Source: Fibrobacter sp. UBA4375
GTDB taxonomy: Bacteria; Fibrobacterota; Fibrobacteria; Fibrobacterales; Fibrobacteraceae
Direction of reading: 5' to 3'
NCBI GenBank assembly: GCA_002391195.1
Contig: DGRZ01000097.1
Span: 27,532-81,346, forward strand
DNA length: 53,815 nucleotides
In this document: positions 1-7,818 of the stretch, one piece after another
Layout of the letters: every line of letters starts with the position of its first letter
Position numbering within the stretch: position 1 is the stretch's first letter
Notes under the pieces: model-generated
What the model was told of the DNA's origin: nothing
Seen by the model: the letters and a program-made list of their open reading frames with translations, nothing else
Database searches by the model: none
Program-made: the position numbers and the translations under genes

Positions 1-549
1 GGCCACTTCTTCGTCGCTGATGGTGTTGTCGGCGGAATCGATCATGGCGTCAATCAGGTCGAGGGCACGGTCCTTGCCGTCCTTCGTGGTAACGTGGCCG
101 GCTTCCATCGGGCCGCCAGAGACGAAAATTGCCGGAATGTTGAGGCGCATGGCGGCCATGAGCATACCCGGAGTCACCTTGTCGCAGTTACTGATGCACA
201 CAAGGGCGTCTGCGCGGTGGGCGTTAGCCATGTATTCGGTGGAGTCCGCAATCAAGTCGCGGCTGGGGAGACTGTAGAGCATACCGTCGTGGCCCATGGC
301 GATACCGTCATCCACGGCGATGGTGTTCATTTCTTTAGCGACACCGCCGGCGGCTTCGATGGCGCGGGCGACCACCTGGCCCAAGTCCTTCAGGTGAACG
401 TGTCCCGGAACAAACTGGGTATAGCTGTTCACCACGCAAATAACGGGCTTGCCAAAGTCTTCCACCTTGGTTCCTGTTGCGTGCCACAGGGCGCGTGCTC
501 CGGCCATTTCACGGCCTTCCATAGTCTTGAGCGAACGAAGTTTCGGCAT
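1..549 (-). CDS. ilvD: Dihydroxy-acid dehydratase, N-terminal part (cut by window edge)
   Basis: The first 183 codons of IlvD, which dehydrates 2,3-dihydroxy-isovalerate and 2,3-dihydroxy-3-methylvalerate to the 2-oxo acids of valine and isoleucine synthesis; it is a cytoplasmic Fe-S enzyme. Reading leftward from ATG at 549, the protein starts MPKLRSLKTMEGREMAGARA and keeps the family blocks VNSYTQFVPGHVHL, AVDDGIAMGHDGMLYSLPSR, CISNCDKVTPGMLMA and FVSGGPMEAG, which include cluster and Mg ligands. The rest of the gene lies left of position 1. The start is supported by an AAGGA-type site about 7 bases upstream. No other ilv gene is visible in the window. Family assignment is firm; the missing C-terminal two thirds cannot be judged. 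Confidence 0.95.
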   Translation of the reverse strand, partial: MPKLRSLKTMEGREMAGARALWHATGTKVEDFGKPVICVVNSYTQFVPGHVHLKDLGQVVARAIEAAGGVAKEMNTIAVDDGIAMGHDGMLYSLPSRDLIADSTEYMANAHRADALVCISNCDKVTPGMLMAAMRLNIPAIFVSGGPMEAGHVTTKDGKDRALDLIDAMIDSADNTISDEEVA

Positions 550-582
550 AATTATTCCTTTTGTTTAAAAGATGTCATCCCT

Positions 583-660
583 GCAAGAGAATGTCATCCT
601 CGTGAGAGAATGTCATCCCCGCCCGTTCGGCTTGCTCAGGGCAGGCTCCGGCGGGGATCC
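583..660. repeat. GTCATCC-type palindromic element, tandem partial copies
   Basis: Three GTCATCC heads lie in close succession; the last one (from about 613) has a CCCCGCC...GGCGGGGATCC fold-back. It belongs to the family found at many gaps in this window and sits just upstream of ilvD. Confidence 0.7.
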
Positions 661-716
661 CCTTTACGTTGTTGCACGATAATGTAGCAAAAAAGGGGAG
701 GAACGCTCGAATACAA

Positions 717-746
717 GAAAAAAACACCCGCCTTGCGGCAGGTGCT
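717..746 (-). terminator. Rho-independent terminator of the GH45 gene
   Basis: On the minus strand CACCTGCC, loop GCAA, GGCGGGTG (725-744, one imperfect pair) is followed by TTTTTTT. It lies 25 bases beyond the GH45 stop codon. Confidence 0.8.
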
Positions 747-769
747 TTATGGAGGTTAATGCTACAAGA

Positions 770-2380
770 TTAATACTTGCTGGAGAGTACGCTGGGGCAC
801 TCGATCTCCTTAAAGGTATGGTTCGGGTTACCAGCGGCTTCCATGAAGTTGGCCAGGAACAGGCAGCCTTCCTTGGCTTGAGAGTCACCACCAAACGCGG
901 AATTGCACTTTTGGATTAGGCAGTTCTTACGCTTGGTCAGCAAATCGCCATCCCAGCCGACAGACTCTTCGCAATCGCTCAGCAGGCCGCCTTGTTGCTT
1001 GCCCAAGTCTGTCCAGCCGTAACCACTAGTTCCGTTGAACGCTCCAACGCCACCGCCAGGAATCATGATATCGAACTGTCCGCCACCGTCAACATCCCAA
1101 CCGATGTTAGTGGTCATAACGATTAGCTTCTTTCCCTTCAAAGCCTGATGGTTGGCCTTGGTCTCGTATTTTCCGGTACCAGTAAAGGTGAGCTCGTAAC
1201 ATTTTCCGCAAGATTCGCTACCACCGTTGATTGCAGCAAAGGCAAAGCCCATGGTGGCGCAGCCGCTTATAGTGAACGGAATCTGGCTGAGGCACGCGGC
1301 AGCTCCACCGCCATTGCATACGCTCTGGGCACTGTAATCAGTATTTTGGGTTTTCCCATTAGAATTGCACTGCTTTGCGGGGGTCCCGATACCACCATTC
1401 TTGGAGGCGTTCTCCTTCCAGGAACAGCTGGGTTTGCAACCATCCCAGTAACGAGTTGCCCAACCACTTCCGCTATGGCCACCCTGCTTATAGACGATAT
1501 TCGGGCAGCCACCGCTCTGCTGGCTTGTAGAAGTCTGCGTCTGCTGTTGCTTACTGCTGGAACTCTTGGGCTTGGAAGAAGAACTCTGGCCCGGGTTCTG
1601 AGGCTGGGAGGCACTGCTCTGTGGGGTCTCCGAACCACCGCCCATGTTGTTGCAGCCTTTGTTTGTCGGGTCGTAATAGCAGTTTAATTTGCAAGACTTG
1701 TCATAGGCGTACTGTTCGTCGTGGGGGCCTTTTTGGTTGGCATAGTAGTCTACGCATTTGCCCGAAGGGGCGTCATAACATTGACCGTTGCACTGACCTC
1801 CCTGTGAGGCTGCAGAGGAGGTGGGGGTATTGTGGGTTCCGCTGGAGTTGGAACTGGTGCTGGCAGCACTGTTTCCGCCCGGATTGGTGCCAGGATTAGT
1901 TCCCGCAGATGTCGGGCTGGTTCCGCTTGCAGAAGATGTTACAGCGGGTGCATCGGGATTTTCAGCGATGATTTCGCCATTGTCACCGACGACATTGCCG
2001 CCTTCATCTACGGTGCCGATGTTGTTGCCCTGGATATCCGTGACGGAACCGTCATCGAATTCCACCATCTTGGTGCCGCCGTTGGTTTCAATGATTTTTG
2101 CCTGAGGGCGTTCATTCAAATCAACACCGGTCAGGAAGGTCTCTCCTTCGTTTGTGACGATATTGCCGTCGGTATATGTACCAAAGACGTTCCACTGGGA
2201 ATCGTAAACCGTTCCGTCTTCGGCAACGTAAAGGTTTTCATTGGGTCCGATATCAATAACGTGGACATTTTCGGACAATCCAGAAAGTGCGCCCATAGGC
2301 ACAGTTGTGCTGTCGGTACAATTCCAAGCTAACAGAAGCGCTCCTGTCAGCAGCAAGGTTTTAAAGAACGGAAATTTCAT
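770..2380 (-). CDS. Secreted lipoprotein endoglucanase, glycoside hydrolase family 45
   Basis: A 536-residue exported cellulase that would cut internal beta-1,4 bonds of cellulose with inversion. Residues 1-21 form a lipoprotein signal (lipobox LAWNC, Cys21), so it is probably anchored in the outer membrane. Residues 35-140 are a Gly/Asp-rich region with repeated short strand-like units around DGTV, DGNI and DGSV. A Ser/Thr/Gln-rich, partly Cys-containing linker (145-290) leads to the catalytic domain (about 292-535). The GH45 signature ATRYWDGCKPSC is present with the probable base Asp313, and the second block QFDIMIPGGGVG carries the probable acid Asp437. Many Cys residues suggest disulfides. 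The start has GAGAGG upstream. The Ser-rich linker is typical of Fibrobacter cellulases. The role of the N-terminal repeats is unknown. Confidence 0.92.
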   Translation of the reverse strand: MKFPFFKTLLLTGALLLAWNCTDSTTVPMGALSGLSENVHVIDIGPNENLYVAEDGTVYDSQWNVFGTYTDGNIVTNEGETFLTGVDLNERPQAKIIETNGGTKMVEFDDGSVTDIQGNNIGTVDEGGNVVGDNGEIIAENPDAPAVTSSASGTSPTSAGTNPGTNPGGNSAASTSSNSSGTHNTPTSSAASQGGQCNGQCYDAPSGKCVDYYANQKGPHDEQYAYDKSCKLNCYYDPTNKGCNNMGGGSETPQSSASQPQNPGQSSSSKPKSSSSKQQQTQTSTSQQSGGCPNIVYKQGGHSGSGWATRYWDGCKPSCSWKENASKNGGIGTPAKQCNSNGKTQNTDYSAQSVCNGGGAAACLSQIPFTISGCATMGFAFAAINGGSESCGKCYELTFTGTGKYETKANHQALKGKKLIVMTTNIGWDVDGGGQFDIMIPGGGVGAFNGTSGYGWTDLGKQQGGLLSDCEESVGWDGDLLTKRKNCLIQKCNSAFGGDSQAKEGCLFLANFMEAAGNPNHTFKEIECPSVLSSKY

Positions 2381-2417
2381 GTTACCTCTCTTATACCCAT
2401 CACCCGGCCCTAAAAAT

Positions 2418-2446
2418 ATAATAATGAGGTCAAAATGTCTTGTAAA
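2418..2446 (-). promoter_or_regulatory. Sigma-70-type promoter of the GH45 gene
   Basis: On the minus strand TTTACA (2446-2441), a 17-bp spacer and TATTAT (2423-2418). This leaves about 30 bases of leader before the ATG, which has its own ribosome site, unlike the leaderless arrangement at many other genes here. Confidence 0.55.
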
Positions 2447-2553
2447 AAGATTTTTGTGGTGGTAGAGGTCACCAAAATAGGACGTTTTGGGGCTCGATTT
2501 TGCTTACATTTTTGTGTTTTTAGGCGAAAGTAAGCGTTTTTTTACTAAAAACC

Positions 2554-2609
2554 TGATTCCGGGGTGGTTCCTTCGCCTGCGGCTTGGAACAGGTGTTGCC
2601 CGGAATGAC
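2554..2609 (-). repeat. Long GTCATTCC-type fold-back element
   Basis: Read on the minus strand, GTCATTCCGGG... pairs with ...CCCCGGAAT around an inner TGTTCC/GGAACC stem. A T-run follows on the minus strand (CAGGTTTTTAG), so it may also end transcription of the 2700-3704 gene. The rest of the 2381-2700 gap holds the GH45 promoter, an AT-rich stretch and the heptamer array. Confidence 0.65.
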
Positions 2610-2629
2610 GCCTCTTGCTACCGGCGCCC

Positions 2630-2711
2630 CTAATACCTAAAACCTACTACCTAACACCTAGCCCCTAGCCCCTAGATCCTAGCCCCTAGATCCTAGCCCC
2701 TAACCTCTAGC
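2630..2711. repeat. Heptamer array, CTAGCCC / CTAGATC family
   Basis: About eleven degenerate 7-bp units (for example CTAGCCC, CTAGATC) in tandem. The array runs into the end of the next gene: the last codons and the TAG stop of the 2700-3704 protein lie inside it. Confidence 0.85.
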
Positions 2712-3704
2712 AACCAAATTGTCCAGGAACAGACGCTGGGCCTTGGGGTCGTACATGACCACGTCGTAGAGTTCGCCCAACTTGCCGGTGCGGGATTCTA
2801 CCATAAGCCCTGCGAGAGAGCCTTTTTCGGTGGGGAGGAAAGCGCCCTTGCCGTCGGGAGATTCCTTGAATTCCAGGTAGCCTTCGGATACGTACCAGTC
2901 ACGGATTACTTTGTAGTAAATACGTTCTGTGTTGGGGCCAATCAGGGCGTTGAGACGCCGTGCAATCTCGCTTACCGGTATGGGAGTTTCGTCAATGGGG
3001 TAGTTGCTCAGTTCTTCTGCAGAAACGTGGAATTTTTCACGGGTCTTGCGAGGGAAGTTCCCTTCTTCGGCATCGTCTTCGTCGGCTTGGTTGGATCTAC
3101 GGTTTGCAAAGCGCTCGTTGGCGATGTCGATACATTTCTGGAGGTTGTCCAGCACGTACTGTTGGGCCTTTTCCCAGCATTGGGTATAGATGTTGTGGTG
3201 GCCCCGCAGGTCCGATTCGCCCTTTTCGAACCCGTAAGATTCTCCGAGCTCCGTGGGCAGGTTCGCCTCGGTTCCGTTTTCGGTCATCTGCCGGGCGAGG
3301 ATGCCCTGCTGAACCAAGAAGTTGGCCACGTCGGCGTATAGCAGGTGGTTCATGTTCACGCCTGCAGGGATAAGTTCGTTGATATTGCGGACCACCCGGG
3401 AAATGGAGACGGGGTAGTCGAAGAAACGGTATTTGCTGATAGATTCAGGTGCTATGGAAAGAGGCTGCTTGGGAGCCTTGGGCGCTTTGGGTGTGGCCTT
3501 GCGGGAAGGGGGCACTGGAGCCAACTGCTCGTGGTTCAGCTGTTGTTGCAACAGGGATGCCACGTAGGCGAGGCACTTGCTGATTCGTTCCTGTTTGCAG
3601 GAGTCCCCTTCGGGGAGGATTTCGTCGGTGAGGGGGTTGATGCCGCAAGACAATTTGCGCAGGTACATTTCGGCACGTTCGATAATCGCATTTTCAGAAG
3701 CCAT
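2700..3704 (-). CDS. Unrecognised cytoplasmic protein with two related winged-helix-like halves
   Basis: A 334-residue soluble protein that I do not recognise. It starts MASENAIIERAEMYLRKL, has the phrase CGINPLTDEILPEGD near residue 20, a Pro/Lys-rich linker (about 62-80), and two similar blocks: residues about 90-155 (YPVSISRVVRNINELI ... LLYADVANFLVQQGIL ... NLPTELGESYG) and about 235-310 (TPIPVSEIARRLNALI ... IYYKVIRDWYVSEGYL ... FLPTEKGSLAG). The pattern of helix, helix, then LPTE-x-G resembles duplicated winged-helix modules, so nucleic-acid binding is a reasonable guess only. An acidic stretch (EDDAEEG, about 208-215) separates the halves. The start is set by AGGAG seven bases upstream. 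The final residues come from the heptamer array. Confidence 0.8.
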   Translation of the reverse strand: MASENAIIERAEMYLRKLSCGINPLTDEILPEGDSCKQERISKCLAYVASLLQQQLNHEQLAPVPPSRKATPKAPKAPKQPLSIAPESISKYRFFDYPVSISRVVRNINELIPAGVNMNHLLYADVANFLVQQGILARQMTENGTEANLPTELGESYGFEKGESDLRGHHNIYTQCWEKAQQYVLDNLQKCIDIANERFANRRSNQADEDDAEEGNFPRKTREKFHVSAEELSNYPIDETPIPVSEIARRLNALIGPNTERIYYKVIRDWYVSEGYLEFKESPDGKGAFLPTEKGSLAGLMVESRTGKLGELYDVVMYDPKAQRLFLDNLVARG

Positions 3705-3730
3705 ATTTTACTCCTAGTATATTCCGGGTC

Positions 3731-3882
3731 GCCTCTAAAAATTCATTTTCAAAAATTTGGCTGCAACACATCGCGCAGTTTCGTCACTCAAAGTGGTAAA
3801 GACCTCCAGTATTCACCACTTTTCGTTCCTGCCTGCGCTCGATTTCGCTCAAATTCTTTTTATCAAAGCAATTTTTAGAGGC
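3731..3882. repeat. 152-bp segment bounded by 13-bp perfect inverted repeats
   Basis: GCCTCTAAAAATT (3731-3743) is mirrored by AATTTTTAGAGGC (3870-3882), and inside them AAAGTGGT (3790-3797) is mirrored by ACCACTTT (3815-3822). It codes for nothing convincing. It could be a small non-autonomous mobile element or a long structured RNA. I saw no clear target-site duplication. It fills most of the 3705-4011 gap. Confidence 0.55.
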
Positions 3883-3956
3883 GCCCTCTTCTTCTTATTT
3901 GGGTGCGGCAAATATAAAAAATATGTGCTTGGTTGGCTGAGAAAGCCTGTGTATAT

Positions 3957-3989
3957 GAAAAAGACCGCATGGCACCGAGTGCTGCGGTC
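3957..3989 (-). terminator. Terminator of the LPP20-like lipoprotein gene
   Basis: GACCGCA / TGCGGTC stem (3963-3969 with 3983-3989) with an inner GCAC/GTGC pairing, followed on the minus strand by TTTTT. Confidence 0.75.
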
Positions 3990-4011
3990 AGGGGAAAATG
4001 TTTAGAGTAGG

Positions 4012-4566
4012 CTACTGCCTCTGGCTGGCCTTGTATTGGTCAAGGGCGGCTGCGGCCTTGTCCAGGTCGGCATAACCCTTCATGGCGCGGGCCCGGTCCA
4101 CATTGGCCTTCTGGGCGGCCAGAGCGGCTTCAAAGGCCTTCTTGAAGGCTTCTGGGTCCATGGCGGCGATGGCGTAGACCTTGAACTTACCCGCTTCGGT
4201 GACTTCCATGTCCATCTTGATTATGCTGACGCCGTTCTGCATGTCGGAAATGACGTTCTTTTTGGCCTCCTCCTTGTGCTGGGTGAGTTCGTCGCCTACT
4301 TCTTCTTGGTAGTTGCGGATAAAGGCTTCTACCTTGGATTCCAGGGCACGGGCCACATCGGTGCGGGCATTCAGGTCGGCCTCGTCATAGGCCAGCTGTT
4401 CGGACTTGGATTCGCCGACGCCGAGACCGGCCGTGACGCCTTTATCCATCAGTTCCTGCTTTTCTTTCTGCATCTTCATCATCTTGCTTGCGGATTGTTC
4501 TTGGGGAGTGCCTGCGCAACCGACAATGAACAGGGCGAATGCCAGAAGGGCGATAATCTTTTTCAT
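4012..4566 (-). CDS. Small lipoprotein, LPP20-like
   Basis: A 184-residue lipoprotein. Residues 1-17 are a signal (MKKIIALLAFALFIVGC) with lipobox Cys at about 17. The mature part is charged and helical, with KSEQLAYDEADLNARTDVARALESKV resembling the LPP20 / DUF400-type envelope lipoproteins in which such a block follows a short Gly-rich lead (AGLGVGESKS). The C-terminal third (FKKAFEAALAAQKANVDRAR and beyond) looks like an amphipathic helix. I chose ATG 4566 over an upstream in-frame ATG at 4599 because AGGAG sits seven bases before 4566 and the signal then starts directly. It is divergent from the 4669 gene and has its own terminator. Function unknown. Confidence 0.82.
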   Translation of the reverse strand: MKKIIALLAFALFIVGCAGTPQEQSASKMMKMQKEKQELMDKGVTAGLGVGESKSEQLAYDEADLNARTDVARALESKVEAFIRNYQEEVGDELTQHKEEAKKNVISDMQNGVSIIKMDMEVTEAGKFKVYAIAAMDPEAFKKAFEAALAAQKANVDRARAMKGYADLDKAAAALDQYKASQRQ

Positions 4567-4655
4567 GGTGTTTCTCCTGATTTTGGTTTTCACATTCAAT
4601 ATAAGTTATTTTGGGGTGTTGTGTGCGAAGGTGGGCGAAAACAGGTCGAAAATGT

Positions 4656-4671
4656 TATATTTATCACTATG
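4656..4671 (+). promoter_or_regulatory. Leaderless-type promoter of the 4669 gene
   Basis: TATATT (4656-4661), seven bases, then ATG at 4669. No Shine-Dalgarno sequence can fit, so the transcript probably starts at the initiation codon. Confidence 0.55.
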
Positions 4672-5409
4672 AAGAATTTATCCAAGTGTCTGTGTGTGGC
4701 GGCTATCACATTTGCCGCGGTCTCTTCTGTCGCCTTTGCCGACGACAACATCCGCTTTGTTCCCGAACCTTACCCCATTGGCCAGGCTGACCAGGGGGAG
4801 GTAAAGCATGTGGTGCTCAAGGGCGCCAATGTCTCCGGAAAAGAAATCAACCTGGAAAGCGTCATGGGCCAGGGGGTTGGCATGTCCAACTTCAAGTTCC
4901 CCAAGAAGATTGCCAAAGGTGCTGCGGTTGCTATCGAGTTCGACATGGATTTTGCGGGCATGGACGGCCAGATCAACCCGGTGGTGGTAATGGTGGGCAC
5001 CGACGGTACACCCTATACGGCAACCCTGGACGGTTTTGTGAAGGCCCCCATCTTCTTTGGCGAAAAGCTTTTCGATGCGGGTTTCTACGCCAAGGGCGAA
5101 AAGCGGTCATGGACGTTCTATGTGTGGGAGACCGACAAGAAGGAACGGCCCGACCTGGCTCTGGACTCCGCCGCCCTGCGGGAGTTTTCCATGACGTCCA
5201 AGCCCGTGATGTTGAACGTGGACAAGCTGGACCAGATCAAGGAAGGGGGCAAGGTCCCGGGCCTCAAGGTGACTCTTTCCACAAAGGGACTTTTGCGTGA
5301 AGGTCTGGAGCTAAAGCAGAGGAGCATCCGCAAGATTGTGGGCTTCAAGAGTAAAAAGCACCCCAAGGCCACCCCCGAAGTGCTGATTGTGGGCTACTGG
5401 AAGGAGTAG
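4669..5409 (+). CDS. Exported protein with a DUF1573-like Ig-type domain
   Basis: A 246-residue secreted or periplasmic protein. The signal peptide ends near AVSSVAFA/DD (about residue 24). The next 110 residues (YPIGQADQGEVKHVVLKGAN, KINLESV region, FKFPKKIAKGAAVAIEFDMD, TATLDGFVKAPI) follow the order of a DUF1573 / ASPM-like immunoglobulin module: a G-x-V-x-G-E-like lead, a VxLKGAN strand, then an inner KI-x-KG turn. The remaining 130 residues are beta-rich and unassigned. The open frame extends upstream to 4036, but that part runs antisense through the lipoprotein gene, and the signal peptide begins exactly at 4669. There is no ribosome-binding site; a -10 box lies seven bases upstream. 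Function unknown. Confidence 0.78.
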   Translation: MKNLSKCLCVAAITFAAVSSVAFADDNIRFVPEPYPIGQADQGEVKHVVLKGANVSGKEINLESVMGQGVGMSNFKFPKKIAKGAAVAIEFDMDFAGMDGQINPVVVMVGTDGTPYTATLDGFVKAPIFFGEKLFDAGFYAKGEKRSWTFYVWETDKKERPDLALDSAALREFSMTSKPVMLNVDKLDQIKEGGKVPGLKVTLSTKGLLREGLELKQRSIRKIVGFKSKKHPKATPEVLIVGYWKE

Positions 5410-5424
5410 TCTGGCCTAAAAAGC

Positions 5425-5446
5425 GCGAAAAATTCTGTTTTTTCGC
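5425..5446 (+). terminator. Weak hairpin after the DUF1573-like gene
   Basis: GCGAAAAA, loop of 5-6 bases, TTTTTCGC. The stem is short and mostly A-T, so the call is tentative. Confidence 0.35.
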
Positions 5447-5455
5447 AATTTCGCC

Positions 5456-5484
5456 TTGAAAAAAGGGGAGACTTTAACTAACTT
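5456..5484 (+). promoter_or_regulatory. Promoter of tRNA-Pro
   Basis: TTGAAA (5456-5461), 17-bp spacer, TAACTT (5479-5484), 20 bases before the mature tRNA end. Confidence 0.45.
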
Positions 5485-5504
5485 TGGTGCACTCGTAAGA
5501 GTCT

Positions 5505-5578
5505 CGGGATGTAGCTCAGCCTGGTAGAGCGCTTGAATGGGGTTCAAGAGGTCGCTGATTCGAATTCAGTCATCCCGA
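5505..5578 (+). tRNA. tRNA-Pro (anticodon GGG)
   Basis: A full cloverleaf: acceptor CGGGATG pairs with CATCCCG, the D arm contains TAGCTCAG, the anticodon stem CTTGA/TCAAG holds the loop ATGGGGT (anticodon GGG), and the T arm reads TTCGAAT. Discriminator base A. The 3' CCA is not encoded. The T stem (GCTGA...TCAGT) has one weak pair. It is followed at once by a terminator, so it is a single-gene unit. Confidence 0.95.
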
Positions 5579-5584
5579 TAAAAA

Positions 5585-5610
5585 GGCCCGCTTTTGTAGC
5601 GGGTCTTTTC
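5585..5610 (+). terminator. Terminator of tRNA-Pro
   Basis: GGCCCGC, loop TTTTGTA, GCGGGTC (5585-5605, one G-T pair), then TTTT. Confidence 0.8.
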
Positions 5611-5679
5611 TATTTTGTTGAAAAGGCGTTTTTAGGTAGGACGCTGCGGAATGTTTAAGGAACAAGTTTAAGGAGTAGG

Positions 5680-7818
5680 GTGGCAAAACGCATACCAAAG
5701 ACCGAGGCCCCTCTGGAGGTTGGCCGCAAGCGGAAGTCCCAGGAACTGGAACTTTTTTGCGAGGTCTATATCCCGCTGGCCCCGTCGGTGTATACCTACG
5801 GCGTTCCCGAAGGCGCAAAAGTTGAACGGGGAAGCGTGGTCTGGGTGCAGTTTGCCACCCGCAAGAACCCCCTGCTGGCCCTGGTTTCCCGTGTAAGCCG
5901 GGAACGGCCCGCCTTTGACGTGCGGTGCGCCTACCCCCATGCTTCGGGCTATGTCTTTAACGAACGGTACATGGACGCCCTGGAATGGGTGGCACGCTAC
6001 TATATAAGTACTCCCATGAAGGCCCTGGACGTGTTCTGGCCCTCGGATTTCGGGAAGTATCTGGACGCTGTCGCTGCCGAAGCTGGCACGGAAGTTGCGG
6101 CTTCGGGTGCGAATGGTGTTGCCTCGGGTACGAATGGCGCCGATGTTGGCACGGAAGTTGCACCGGTTGGTACGGGTGAAACCTTGGCTGGTTCGGACGG
6201 TGTTGCCTCGGGCGTAAACAGTGCCGCGCCCCTGACAGACGAGCAGCAGGTGGCGTTGAACGCCCTGGTGGCCCGCCTAGAAGGGAACGGTTTTCGTGGG
6301 GCGCTTTTGCACGGGGTCACCGGCAGCGGCAAGACCCGTGTCTATCAGGAACTGGCCCGCGTTGCACTTGGCCGGGGGCTCAAGGTCTTGATTCTCGTGC
6401 CCGAAATCGGACTTACGCCCCAGACGGCGGGGCGGTTCGAGAGTTTTCTGGGCGTGCCCGTGCAGGTGTTGCATTCCGCCCTTTCGGCCCCCAAGAAGCG
6501 CTCCGCCTACGTGTCCGTGCTGAAGGGGGAGGCCCGTGTGGTTCTCGGGACCCGGAGCGCCATCCTTGCGCCTTTTGAGTTTGACGTGGTGGTTCTGGAC
6601 GAGGAACACGACAGTTCCTTCAAGCAGCAGGACCCGGCTCCCCGCTACCACACGCGGGAACTGGCCTTTCACTTGGCCCACAAGTACGGGGCCCTGGTGG
6701 TGCTCGGGTCTGCCACGCCTGCTTTGGAGACTTTCTACAATGCAAACCAGGGCCACCTGGAGCTGCTTTCCCTGAAAAAGCGGGCCACGGCGGCGCCCCT
6801 GCCCGATGTAAAGATTGTTGACATGGGTGAGGTTCGGCAGCAGAAGGGCATCCTCATGTCGCCGGAGTTGCGGGAGGCCTTGACGGAATGTGTTTCGGCT
6901 GGGGAACAGGCCATTGTGCTTATGAACCGCCGGGGTTATTCCAAGATTCGGGTGTGCAGCAGCTGCGGCGAGACGCTTTACTGCAAGCATTGCCACGTGC
7001 CTCTGGTTTACCACCGGCAGTACCGCGGGCTCCTGTGCCATTACTGCAACAGCATCTATCCTGAAAACACCTGCTGCCATTCCTGCGGGGCGGAGACCTA
7101 CGAATACGTGGGTGGCGCCATCGAAAAGCTGGAAGAAGAAATTGTGCAGTGGATTCCGGGGGCGAACGTGGTCCGCATGGACAGGGACACCACCCAAAAC
7201 GTAGGTTCCGTGGAAAAAATTCTGGAGTCTTTCAGGAACCGGGAACACAACATTCTGCTGGGCACCCAGATGGTGGCCAAGGGCCACGACTTTCCGGGCG
7301 TGCGTCTTGTTGGGATCGTCGGGGCCGACAGCGGACTTGGCATTCCCGATTTTCGCGGGACGGAGCGGCTGTTCCAGCTGTTGAGCCAGACGGCAGGCCG
7401 TGCAGGCCGTGCCCAGGGCGGCGGCCGAGTCCTGATACAGACCATGAATCCTGCGGAACCCATAATGCAGTTCGCCCTGAACCACGACTATGCGGGTTTT
7501 GCCCGGAGTGAACTTTTGAACCGGAAGGCGGCGCTCTATCCGCCCTTCTGCAAGCTGGTGTCCATCTCTGTCGGGAGTCGTGACGAATCTGCCCTGAATG
7601 AGGCTCTGTCAAGGCTTGAGGCCCTGTGCAAAAAGGAAAAGTCCCTGACGGTGCTTGGGCCTGTCGAAGCCTTTGTGCCTGTGGTGCAGAACGTGCACTG
7701 GAGCAGGCTCTACCTGAAAACCCAGGACCTGAACGCCGTGCGCAGTGTGCTCGGGCCTGTGGTGAACACCCCCAAAGCCTTTGCCCCCGGGGTAGATGTG
7801 AAGGTGGAGATAGAGTAG
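5680..7818 (+). CDS. priA: Primosomal protein N' (replication restart helicase PriA)
   Basis: A 712-residue superfamily 2 DNA helicase that reloads the replisome at stalled forks. Order: 3'-DNA-binding and winged-helix region (about 22-128), a low-complexity insert (129-184), helicase with Walker A GVTGSGKT (212-219), DEEH (307-310), GSATPALE, the Zn-binding Cys block (CSSCGETLYCKHCHVPL ... CHYC ... CHSCGA), and GTQMVAKGHDFP to TAGRAGRA. The start is GTG with AAGGAG close upstream; no better ATG is in frame. The insert is built from repeated AGTEVA, GANGVASG and SDGVASG units and is not part of normal PriA. The stop codon abuts the stop codon of dus on the other strand with no base between. 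Confidence 0.95.
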   Translation: MAKRIPKTEAPLEVGRKRKSQELELFCEVYIPLAPSVYTYGVPEGAKVERGSVVWVQFATRKNPLLALVSRVSRERPAFDVRCAYPHASGYVFNERYMDALEWVARYYISTPMKALDVFWPSDFGKYLDAVAAEAGTEVAASGANGVASGTNGADVGTEVAPVGTGETLAGSDGVASGVNSAAPLTDEQQVALNALVARLEGNGFRGALLHGVTGSGKTRVYQELARVALGRGLKVLILVPEIGLTPQTAGRFESFLGVPVQVLHSALSAPKKRSAYVSVLKGEARVVLGTRSAILAPFEFDVVVLDEEHDSSFKQQDPAPRYHTRELAFHLAHKYGALVVLGSATPALETFYNANQGHLELLSLKKRATAAPLPDVKIVDMGEVRQQKGILMSPELREALTECVSAGEQAIVLMNRRGYSKIRVCSSCGETLYCKHCHVPLVYHRQYRGLLCHYCNSIYPENTCCHSCGAETYEYVGGAIEKLEEEIVQWIPGANVVRMDRDTTQNVGSVEKILESFRNREHNILLGTQMVAKGHDFPGVRLVGIVGADSGLGIPDFRGTERLFQLLSQTAGRAGRAQGGGRVLIQTMNPAEPIMQFALNHDYAGFARSELLNRKAALYPPFCKLVSISVGSRDESALNEALSRLEALCKKEKSLTVLGPVEAFVPVVQNVHWSRLYLKTQDLNAVRSVLGPVVNTPKAFAPGVDVKVEIE

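Noticed and set aside
4036..4668. Upstream extension of the DUF1573-like gene
   Set aside because: It runs antisense through the LPP20-like lipoprotein gene, and a signal peptide starts exactly at 4669.
6277..7485. Minus-strand open frame of 402 codons opposite priA
   Set aside because: Antisense shadow of a helicase with all motifs in place.
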